Shown: one piece after another, positions 25,601 to 37,600 of the stretch | Position numbering within the stretch: the first letter of the stretch is position 1 | How the letters are laid out: every line of letters begins with the position of its first letter | DNA from: Taudactylus pleione | Taxonomy: Eukaryota > Chordata > Amphibia > Anura > Myobatrachidae | Direction: 5' to 3' | Assembly (NCBI GenBank): GCA_031769625.1 | Contig: JAUIMM010000736.1 | Location: 1,670,001 to 1,734,000 of the forward strand | DNA length: 64,000 nt | Notes under the pieces: generated by a model | Told to the model about the DNA's origin: nothing | Databases searched by the model: none | The model's input: the letters and a program-made list of their open reading frames with translations, nothing else | Position numbers and translations under genes: made by a program

Positions 25601-28600
25601 TCGATGTCAGTATTCAGACCGGCGGCATCGCGGCCAGTCTCATAACTACATCTGCTCATTACTCACTGACACATTTTAAAAGATTCAACGATGGAGCTAA
25701 TTATTTCACTTATGATTCTGTGAGTAGACCTGCAAACATGCACTGTTTGGGGTCCTGAGGGCCAAGTTTGAGAACCTGTGGTATAGAGGAATTGATGCAA
25801 TAAAATCAGCATGTCTGGTAATTTTTGCATACTCCTAAAAGGAGATAATTTAATTCAAGAGGGCTGTTATGATCAGCTTCTCACCAGGTGATAAGGCATA
25901 AACAGATGTAGTAGATAACTTCTTCAGGATGGCAGGATGGTTAAGACGAAGCTCCATGCAGGCATCATCTGTTGCAACAAAGCCACCCTGCTTCTGGTAC
26001 CGATATTTGGCATTGGCAGAGTTGGAGTCAGCACCAGAAGCCAAAATGTGTAGACGAAGGATCTCTGAAAGAGTGCAGCTATCTAAATCCAGCTCTTTCA
26101 GACTGCAGCCTAGGGGAAAAAGTTCAGCAGATCACAGATTAGCTCAAACCCTAAAATAGTCTTATACCCTAAGAAATGTTCACATAGATAAAACATTTCA
26201 GTATGCTCTTACACCAGGGTCCTCATTCCTGACTTTCAACCCTACCACTATCCCTGCCTCTCATCTCCTAAGTCCATTCAGCGACTGACTGTGCTCACTG
26301 AGTGCTGAACGGACTTCCTCTCCCTGTGATTCACCTCTACTTGCCTGTCACTATACAGTGAGAGACCATACCCTCAGCCCTTTACTGCGTACTACAAAGT
26401 TTGTTGGTTTATTTCTCTGTGTTGTACCCAAGGTAGGTCAGCTTACATTTACTGTATGATATATCAAGTTTCACTGTTACTTTGAGTATTCCCAGCATGG
26501 CGCTGCAGACAAAAAAACAAACAAACACACTAGTATGAGCGGTTTATTGTCTAACCCACCCAAAATAAAGTATGGAATGGATTTATGGCCTGAGCAAACT
26601 TTAGGTCTAAGTGCGTATCGTATAATTTCAGATTTACAGCACTAACTTTCATATATACAGCTGTTTCTTCTAGGCATTTCCAAAGTATATTTATAAACTG
26701 TAGCTGTAATTATTACCAAACAAAAGATTTACAAATAAAAAAAAAAATCCAACCACACACACCATGATTTAACTGTGGCCAAGCTGCAGCTAAAGAGGCT
26801 ACTGCCGACAGGGCAGATTTTGTGGTGTCTATATCTTCACCCAAAGCTTCCGTCAGGCCTGTAAACACAGAAGTAAACATATGTTAGATAAATTAATGGG
26901 TTGTCTCTATCATTCATAGGTGGACACTTTAAGAAAAGATCTGAATTAAGGCTGAGCATATCTCAAATGGAAAGTCTCCAGTTTTTTTCCCCCAATTGCT
27001 CCAGGAGCAGGATATTTTATGTGTGTATATATTTCCACAATTTAATTACACTTCTACTAACACTGCTTTGATAGCCAGGCAGCCATCAAACCGCTTAACT
27101 TATAAACTACGGTTTAGATTGTGGAGATGCACCTATTCCAACCATAGTTTCTGTTAATTTGGTAGCCTCCAGAAGGGAACCCAGTCACCACCATGGAAGG
27201 TAGTGATCAAGTTCTAATGTGGCTGCTGCTGATTCCTTAGAGCACAGACTGCACTCCAGAGTTACAACCACGAATACTTAGCATGCTCCCTGCAGAAGGA
27301 GTGTGTTCAAATGTGGAATATCCCGGGGATACCCCAAAATCCCAAACAAGACTTTCTTTCCACCCGAGAAATGATCTCCAATCCAGTTATGGGAAAATAA
27401 ATAAATAAAAATACTAAGAGGTAAACGATAATAAACCTGTCCGCTTTAGATAATCTCGCTTCCAGATTTAAACCGGCAATAATTTAAAAGGCAAAATAAG
27501 TTTATTGCGACTTCCGTGATAGAATTGGAATCCAAAATAAAAAGCACATTCTTCAAGAAAAGCCTGTCCCAATAGTGGTACAAAAAATAAAAACAAGAAA
27601 CCTCTAAAAGCACACGGCGCTGTTTCTACCCATCTTTGCATGGTCCCTGCCTCCTGTGATAGAGACCAAAACCATCTGTGCCCTTATTGCAAACTGTTAT
27701 TGGTTATTAACATTTCCTTTAGAAATGCTACAACTGCTCTTAGCCCCAAACACATAAAGGCTATATTTGTCCACATGATCAGACATATGACCTTTTGATT
27801 CTGCCTCCGTTATCTGGTCTTTGGCCACTTCCTCCTCTTCTTCCGCTAAGGCCTGGAAAATGGCACTTAGGAAGAAAAATAGCAGTTCGCAGAGAGGGCC
27901 TTCCGGATCATTGCCAACTAAAGCCTCTTCAAGCACTTCTGTAAAGAGGAAACTGAAATGTGACTGTGCATTATGAGATAGATATTAGATAAGGGGCACA
28001 TCCACTAGATGATATTAATGAGCGATTGCACGATTACGACATCATAATCGTGCAATTGCTTATTAATCGTGCACTACATTGTCGGAAACAACCAGCGATG
28101 CTTGCTCCCGCTGGCCGTTTCCGACATCAATCATCACCCGAACATGCCAGTCAATCTGCTGATAACGATAGATTGACCATGTTCATGGATGAGGGAGGGT
28201 GTCTGCACTGAACGACTAATCATTCAGTGTAGGCACTGCAGGGGATGGGGAACGACTGTACGATTCCCTAGTGGATGTGCGGAGACAGATAATATTATTT
28301 CACATACCAAATGTCATTCCATCAGGAAACTCATCCTTAAGGTCAAACAACTCTCCAAATGCATACAGAAATTCTAAAACCATGATTGCATCTCCAAAAC
28401 AATCAGGAGGGAGCCTTGTTTTCACTGAAGTAGGTATAGGAAGCTCCTGAAATTAGAAAAGAAAATATTGTGTGCACACTAACTGTAAGCAAGCCTATTT
28501 ATAGAACTTTGGTCTCTGTAATTGGCAAGTTATTTATGAGTGGATATAGTTGGAAAGTTATTTGAAGAAAGGAAAAACAAGTATAGCATACTTCTGACTT

Positions 28601-31600
28601 GTTCACAGGCTTACCTTTAGGTCATCACACTCCATATCATCTCGCCGTTTACTCCACAGTTTTATATGCTCTGCATATTTCCGTTTTTCTTCACGGATCT
28701 TCTCTCTTTCCTGAAGCAGCGAGATAAATAGAATATTGTATACAGCATTGATATAGCAGGTCTACAATGCAGGTATGCATTCTCAAATATACATAAACAA
28801 TGTGCAGTCTGCAGTCCTGAATCATTCAATACCCAATCGTGCTAAACATATACAGTGGCTATAACAATTGTGAAGAAAACAAAAAGAACCAGCAACCAAA
28901 AACGATCTCTCAAAACAAAAAAAACAAAGCACCTCATAGGAAAGATTCAGGAGGCAACAATAGTGATTGTCAGGTACTAGTGGGAATGTGTGTCCAAGTA
29001 ACATGGAGCAAATACAAAACGGGAGACTTAGAGGAGCAGACATCTTAAAATGCAAGTTGTATCTAGTACTTGCCTCTCCCTTCTACATCCCTCCAGTGTA
29101 GGAGGAGCACAGTAACTCAGTTAAAGTTAACCAAGCAGAGAGGAGAACCTAACCAACAATCGAACAAGAGAAAAAAAAAATTAAATAAATAAAACAACCG
29201 CATTAACAGTTTCCCCATGATAGACTCAAAAGATACTACAGCCCATCTTCTCACCGCAAGAAATGGGGATTTTTGTTTCAATTGTAAAATGCTTGTTTCT
29301 GAGTCCATAGGGGGGACACTGGGCGCCCACACTCTCGCCCCTGGCTGGCTGAGGGTTTCATGTTTCTGGCACCTGGTTCCTAGACAGGTGTTGTGTCAAG
29401 TTGTGTACTGACCATCTCCTCTTCTCCGTTCCTGTGGCTTGTTAAGAATAATTGACTTCAGGTGGAGTGTAGGGGAGGAGGAGCCTGTGCTGCTGACAAA
29501 AGATAACTCCTTGGTGCCCAGGCTTCTGCATCTCACCCTACACCCACAGTCCCAAATGGACTCAGAAAAAAAAAAAAAAAAGGATTTCACAGGCAAGACA
29601 TAAATCCGCCTTTTTCTTTAATTCATCCAATGGGGGACACTGGGACTGTGGGACGTCCCTAAGCTGTCCCTTCATGGGAGGGAATGCTCCTGTACTCGCC
29701 AAGAACCCCAGGCACAAAAGGTCTTTATTGACAAAGTTCGCAGTATACCGCTCGTAGCTCCAGGATATTGATTGGTAGCCTGGCCGCCTGAACTGTCCAC
29801 CTGCCCTGAAAAGTATGACTGCTCCCCAGCCGCGAAGGCTGGCGTCTGTGGTTAGAAGGATTCAATCCTAAATCGGGAATTGACGACCCTTGTCAAGATA
29901 TAACATCTGGGACCACCACAGGAGAGACTGTCGGACCTCTCTGTCTGGGTTTTGAGATGCCGCTGGGAATGGTTCCACTGCTGCAGAAGTTCCAGTTGTA
30001 GCGGCCAGGAATGGAATTGTGCATACTCTACCAATTTGAAGGTGGAGACCAGTTTTCCCAGAACCTGCATAGAGAAATGTATTGAGACTCTGCGCTGTTG
30101 AAGAAAAAGTCTGATTAGGGACTGAAGGGATGTCAGTTTGTCCCTGGGTAGGAAAACACTCTGAAATCTGGAGTTCCAAAGAGAACCTCACCGAAGAAGG
30201 GGAGAGCCTCTAGAGCTTCTTGACTTTGTTGCTAGGAATTAAACCATAGTGCACGTCTAGTTGCCATGGAGGATGCCGATACTTGAGGATAGGGTTCCTG
30301 AATCAACCACAGCTTTGCCCAAGTAAGACCCAGCCTCCCGAATGACAAGCATTGTACTCCCTGACTGTCCAAAATCTCTGAAACAAAGGGTCACTGCTAC
30401 CCAGCTCTTGAGAGGCATCCGCAGTGAGAAGTCAGATTTGACTAAACTCTATAAGGAGCGTTTTCTTGTTGTTGACAAACTGTAGGGAGTTTTTAATCCT
30501 AGGATCTGAATCTTGAGAATTCAAGAGCTCTGTAGGAGTTCCCTTTGACCATCAGGTTGTCTAGATAAGTATCCACTTTGATCCTTAGAAAGGCAGCATT
30601 GAAGGCCATTTTTGAGAAAATTCTTGGCGCGGTAGAAAGGTTGAAAAGTAGAGCCTAAAATAAAAATGCTCTGACTGGACCGCAAATCTGAGGAGATTTT
30701 GATGACCCTCCCAGAAGGGTACATGCAGGTAGACATTTTTGATATCAATAGATACCATGAATTCCTCTCGCTCCATGGAGTTTATATTGGATCTAAGCGG
30801 CTCCACTTTGAACCTTTCTACATGAAGATATGAATTGAGGGGTATTTGGACCAAGATAATGTTTGAATAAAAACCCAAACCACTTTGATCCGAAAGGATT
30901 GATATTATCACTTTGAAGTTTAAGAGAGACAGAATGGACTATTTCAAGGTTGGGTGTTGAGTGGAAATGGAACCTGCCATGAAGTTTGTGAGTGGGGATA
31001 TGGGCAGGGTGGCATCCTTAGGATTCTTAGCCAGAGTGCTTAGCGGTAGGAGATCAACTGCTGCTAAGATGCCCCCACAGCTATGAAGTAAAACCTTAGG
31101 CGGGCTATACACAGGGAAAGCATGACAAGGAGTGTGGGAGGGGTTGACAAAAAAAGATCTCTCCACCTGGATTCAGCAGATTTGGGGATTTATTGTTACC
31201 AAGCTCAAGCTGCATTAATGGGGGCTAACTGTACACCAATCCGCCAATTAAATCTCCCCCAGCTCTAAGGAGGAGAAAAGTGCACCTTATATAGTTAACT
31301 CACTGCCAAGTTCACGAGGAGTTTCTGACCTGTTGATTCTTCTGCGCCGATTATATACATTAGCAATGTTTTCGGACAAGTCACCGAAACCCCGACGCCT
31401 GGGTCGGGCGCATCGGTAAAATCCACCATGTTGGATTTCACGGATTTGCTAATCACAATCAAAATATGATTGTGATCAGCAAATTGGGGATTTTTAACAA
31501 GAATTTCACAGATTCCACAACGGATTGGCGATAATCGATGGTCCACTTTCAACATTTCCAACCAGCGAATCGGCAGTTCCGATCCAATCTGGTGGATCGG

Positions 31601-34600
31601 TGAAATAGCAGTCTGATGTATGGGGCCCTTAATGCCTGATGGCTAACAGGTCCCGTGGGAGGTGCCAAGCAGCTGTCTGTGACAACAATTGTCGGGCCCC
31701 CCCAGAACATCACCCTCAGAAGGAGAATGGACTGCTTACTAAGAGCAATGTAATAGCCTCTCTGAAGTCACCTCCAGTATTGTATAAAATTAAGTATAAT
31801 ACATGTAAAAAAAAAGCTGCCTCAGCTAAAAATTAAACACCTAGATCACAGGTTCTCAAACTCAGTCCTCAGGACCCCAAACAGTGCATATTTTCCAGGT
31901 CTCCGCACAGAATCACAAGTGAAATAATTACTCCACCAGTGGAACTTTTAAAATGTGTCAGTGAGTAATGAATACACCTGTGCACCTGCTAGGTGAGCTG
32001 GAAAATGTGACCTGTGTGGAGTCCTGAGGACATAGTTTGAGAACCTCTGACCTAGATCCTATGGGCACATGAAAAAAAGGACCTGGCTGACAGTTGGTGG
32101 GGTATAGAGGGGGAGTAGACTGTGCCAACATGTTTGATTTTAATAGTGCCCAAGCTCCTCATGCCACCAGCTAAAGGCTACCCAGAGTCTCCAGGATGCC
32201 ACCCCCCCCCCCCTCCCCCTTCCAAGTGTGACCGGCAATGGATTCGACAGGTCTCAGTTAAAAGCAATGAGCAATTAAAACATCAGCAAGGGGAGAGATC
32301 TCAACTAGATAAACAGTGGCAACAATGGTTCTCTTGTACAGTAGGAGGCGGAAAAAAAACATGCTCACCAAATGGTGAATATAATTAAACATTTTATCAG
32401 AAAAAGTGGCATACAATGCTTGCCACCCAAAAGTGCATTATGGCAAAATGTACAGATGTGTCATCTATTAACCATACTATACATTTTAGGCATTTATTGT
32501 GAAGTAGTATTAAGCCAACCTTTTCTCTTTCTAATTTAATAATTTCTTTTTCTTCTCTTTTCTTCAGCCTTTGCTCCTTCTGAGGCACCCCAGTCTGCCT
32601 TTCTCTGATTCTAGACTTTGCATTTTCTGCTCGTTCTTTCCTCATTCTTGCTCTTTGCAATTCTGACCGTGAACAAAAAGTAAAAATTTGTGCTTTATTA
32701 AATAAAATGTTAATATATATCTAGCGAGAGTCATTAAAGTTTTAAAATGTACAATTAGGGGTAAATTAACTAAAGTGAGTTTTTAGAAGAGATGTTGCCC
32801 ATAGCAACCAATCAGATTCAAGCCATCATCTTCTAGAAGGTGCTAGTTAAATGTTAAGTATAATCTGATTGGTTGCTATGGGCAACATCTCTTCTAGAAC
32901 TCACTTCTAAAACTCTCACTTTAGTAAATTTACCCTTTACACTGGCTCATTATTATCCACTTTTAGCTGCAAAGACAAAACAGATCCCCTACAGAATTGA
33001 AATACAGCAATTAGCGAAAAACAAGAGATATGGTAAGAACTTACCTTTGTTATCTCTGTTTCTACGAAGTCCATAGGGTCCACAGGGTTGACCTTGGGGT
33101 ATAGGTTGGGAACCAAATCCGGGCACCACGCAGTTAAAGCTTTTAGCTCCCAGGATGCACTGGGTCCACTCTCCCTATAACCCCACCCCCAAGCCAGAGG
33201 CACCTCAGTTTGTAAGTAGCCAAAGGCCGGAGGAGGAGAGAAAAAGAGAGAGAAAACTGGAACACTCAATAACCATACTCACCGAAATGGGAGATGGAAA
33301 ACCGGTGACCAGCCACACAGCCCATATGAAGCCAGGTGCGTCAGGGCGGGCGCCCTGTGGACCCTATGGACTTCGTAGAAACAGAGATAACAAAGGTAAG
33401 TTCTTACCATATCTCTTGTTTTCTACTTCAGGGTCCATAGGGGGTCCACAGGGTTGACCTTGGGGATGTCCCAAAGCAGTTCAACCAAGGGTGGGGACGC
33501 TCCTGTGCTGAGAGGAGAATCCGTCGCCAAAAAGGAAGCATCCTGAGAGGCAAAGGAAACCAATGCCTAGAACCTTAAAAAGGTGTGGACAGAAGACCAC
33601 GTGGCCACCTAGTAAGGTAAAACAGCCGAGGCGCCACAGCGAGCCGCACACGAGGGTCACATGGCCCGAGAAAAAACAAGCATCAACAACAGGAAGGCCT
33701 ACCCATAGGTAGGCCCCTGAGAAAGACCTACGAGGCCATCCAGCCAACATTTGGTTATAGGCCGGCCATCCTTTCCTGTGAAAACCAGAAATCTCAGACC
33801 ACCAATAAGGAGTCCGATTTCCGTAAGGAACCTGAACGGATCACAAAAATCCAAAGAGGCCAGACCACAGTCAATGAGGCCACACCAGCCGAGAGGACTG
33901 GGGACAGAATGGCCGTACCATAAGTTCCAGAATAATATGGAACCTGAAAACCACTAAGAAGCAACACAGGGCGAGAGCAACTCCCACCCTGACATGATGC
34001 CCTCCAGAAGAGGGAGCCACATGAGAACGCTCCCAATTCAGACACTCCCCTGGTTGATATAAACACCCTGAGAGAAAGAGAGAGCCTAAGCAATAGACCA
34101 TGTAATGGCTATCACAACCAGCGGTTCCATTGACTGTCCCCGGAGGTAACGAAGAACCACTACTTACTCCCCAGGAGTCCCTAGGGAGGACAAATGGAGG
34201 CATAATCAAGAAAACACTCCAAAGGATGAACTGGATACCAGAGTGGAGCAATTCCATATCTTAACCATACTGACAGTGTAGAGATCCGCACTGTCAGGAA
34301 GACCAGGCCAAGTGTGAAACCCAAGCCAGCCGGAAGGAATGCCAGAATATCTGGAAATCCTGGACACCGGAGGATTGTATCGACAGGTACAATACCATAA
34401 GATTTATGGCTGCCACAGTTTGTGGTAGGTCCCAGCAAAAGCTGATCCATGTGCTCTAATCATTCCAACGATGACAAAGCCAGGGAAGCCGTAAGACCAC
34501 TGTAAGGACACAGTCAAAGACAAACGACCCAGGTCCAAGGCAAAATCAAGGACCCTGAGACAACAGGTCCGGGCAGTGAAGCATCAGGGATGGAGTATCG

Positions 34601-37600
34601 ATGTAGAGACTCCGAAGATCCAAGTACCCCTGACATCTGGGGCAATCAGGAGCCACCAGCAGGAAAGCATCTCCGTCTCGATTGAAAACACTTCCAAAGA
34701 CCTCGAGGAAGAAGGGAGACCGGAGAACACAGGTACACAAAGTGGAAGGACCACTTCACCGACAAAGAGTCGCTGAAGGTTGCTTCAGAATCCCCAGAGC
34801 TGAACTGTAACACCATAGTGTGATAAAGTCAGAAGGCCATGAGGGTCACCTCAGGGGGGCCCCCCCTGCTCACCAGGAGATGAAATCTCTCTTGGGGAAG
34901 AGACTAGTCCCCGGGATGCACGTCGTGACGGCTGAGGACTCCCGCTTCCCAATGGAGAGCTCCTGAAATGAACGCTGCCGAGATGGTCGGGAGGAGACCC
35001 TCGGACTATGTCCGAATATGTGACATACCTGTCATTGCCACCCAACGAACAGTGTTGCTAAAAAGGAAGCCACTGTCCTGACCCTGTCGGACTGAACCTT
35101 TTCAGGTTCACCGGGAAACAAGAGTTATGCCAGAATAAGTTAATTGACAGGGTGGAATCGACAGACGTCCAACTGCACTGAAAAGGATTCGATCCAGACA
35201 CTGTCCATAGCAAAGAAAACCCTGGACGAGATGGCCATAGCCACCCGGACAGGGACCGACTTGCCTCCGGAGAGAGCATCATCGTTTGAACAGTTATCCG
35301 ACAGAAAAAACTCATTCCATCTGGAGATGAGCCAATTATGGAAAGGCCTGGAATGGAACTGAGCCCATTCCACCATGCATCCCAGAGTGTAAAGACATCT
35401 GTCGACTGCGCAGACAACCATGTACTCCTAATGGAAGAGAGGAGATTCCGTCTTACGCCAGAAGAATTTTCAGATTCTGAGAATCCAGCAGGGATCCTAG
35501 ATGAAGAATACCCAGAGAGGGATGCAGGGAGGACTTTTTCCCCGTTGATTAAACGTCTGCACCCTGAAGAAGCCACAGTCATCCTGACCTGGCCGTAAAG
35601 TACCCCGGTGATCCCGCTAAGAGCAGGAGGCCGTCCAGGTACAGGAGCATTGGGATATACTGAACAGAAGAACTGTCAGAAAATCCAAAACGCTGGTAAA
35701 CCCCTGTGGGGCTGAGGACAGTCCCAACAGGCAGAGCCCGAAAAATTGTAAGTGTTGCTGTGATACAGCAAACCTCAGCCCATGCTGAGGAAAGGTCTCT
35801 GTAAGTACCCGTAGGCACGCGTCCTGTATATCCAGTGATACCATAAAGTCCCCAGGTTCCAAACATCGTATGATGGAGCATAGGGATTTCCTCCTGAGCC
35901 CAGGTAGCTTTAGGAACTGGTTCAGGGAATTGAGACAGAGAATAGGCCAAAGAGGACCATTCAGCCACCGCACCAGAAAGAAAACAGAACAACCAGTCCC
36001 TCACTGAGATAGTGGGGATGGCCTAATTAGCTCCGCTTACCGCAACAACTGCATAGCTTTCTGGATCTGTAAGGCCCTTGTAAAGAGAGCGTACCCTCCT
36101 ACCCACGTAGCCGCGGCAACTTGACACTAATTCCGGGCGAACTGAGAAAATCGGTATCTCCCAGTTGTAGGCCTGTCCCGTCAGGCTGAAGAGATATCCG
36201 TAGGTTCAGAAGCAGGATCGGCTGGCAGTCCAGGCCTGCTCGGTACTGGATATGTCGGCCCTTGTAGATGCCGACAGTCTACGAAGAAACAGACCTTTAG
36301 GCTGACCCAGAGGACAAAAAAGACTTAACAGACTTAGTCTGAGGCCTTGTAGTGGGCATAGCTGAAAGCGGTAAACTTGTCGTTAGTAATACTGCCAATG
36401 TTACTACAATCTTGTCAAGGTCAGGACCAAACAATATCAACCCTAAAGATGGTATCTGCACCTCTGCATTCCCAGAGCGCAGCCATAGGGTATTACGGAG
36501 GATACAGTCGCAGCCGGAACTCTGAAAGTTAGGAGACTGGTATCCAATATAGGCATTTCCACCTATGACAACAGCATATATTACGTGAGCGACCAAATAC
36601 ATTTGAACCCCCGACGTGTTGGAGGGGAAAAAACGTTACAAATGCATCAACCCAATATGCAATAGTATTAACCAACCATGCTATAGCCATGGTAGGATGG
36701 GTAACAACTCCTGAAAGCAAGTATACTGATTTCAGGCAGAGTTACCACCTACGGATCCGAAGAATCCGACCACGCAGGAATGGGAGGCGTAGTAACGTCT
36801 GTAATCAGACGAGTAACACGCCCATCCCCCCCAGGAGGGGCTCGTGATGACCCTCAGGGAATTTGGGACAGGAGGCCAAACACTGTTGTAACACCTCCTA
36901 TCTGGCAACAGCCAGAGTCCCGCTATGCGATCCACCCGCTAGTCAGCAACAGGGAACCCGAAGGCACGCAATACTGAGGGTGTATGATACAGGTGCAGGT
37001 CAACATTCACTCTAACCAGAATGGACCTGCTACCAGCCCTAAAGCAGGGATAATAATACCTGAAATAGGCTTCCCCCCGTGTAAGAGGGAAAGAGCCCCG
37101 AACAGTACCCAGTTCACGGCAGAGCCAACTGGGAAGTAACCACAGGGCGTCAACCACGCCAATTAGCGTTTCGTAGAAAACGACATCCACCCAGGGTGGC
37201 TGTTGTGGTAATCCCTGCAAGGGGAATGACAGACTATTGTGGCACCAGGGGGAATTCATATACTGCGAAAAAACCCTGCAGGGAGCGGTAGTCTGTGTCA
37301 CAGGGGAAGAGTGCAAGAAGCTGCGAGATACCCTGAGATGAAAAGGGCAGTATGGTGAAGTAACCCCAAGTGAGGTACAACAATGGGGCCCGCCCGGCGA
37401 TCCGCAATTGAGAGGATCCCGAGAAAACAAACCGCCCAAGGGGGTCGTGAAAGAGGCCAGCACCAGATGACGCCACATACAGAACCCTTTATGAGTCAAA
37501 TCCTCCGCACTAACACCTGCAGCACATGACTTGCAGGATAGTAAAAATGGGTGCAGTATAACGCTCTATCTCCTGGTCAGACATATCTGACCAATCTTGG

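Larger units (their letters stand above)
29262..32210 (-). mobile_element. DIRS-like element with RT and RNase H remnants, carrying MITEs
   Basis: Right end at about 29270 (cttgtttctgagtccatagg), degenerate internal complementary region at 29556-29665, coding remnants of RNase H (29.85-30.07 kb) and RT (30.5-30.9 kb) on the minus strand, and a decayed left repeat near 32095-32210 (ggtatagagggggag). Two MITE-like segments (31280-31640 and 31851-32045) interrupt it. Boundaries are approximate. Confidence 0.75.

Noticed and set aside
35058..35582. 174-codon minus-strand open frame
   Set aside because: It overlaps the DIRS RNase H region in the wrong frame; the true remnant (WAQFHSRPF...) is in the neighbouring frame.
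36939..37499. 186-codon minus-strand open frame as a new gene
   Set aside because: Inside the DIRS ORF1 region, no conserved motif in this frame, flanked by broken element coding sequence.
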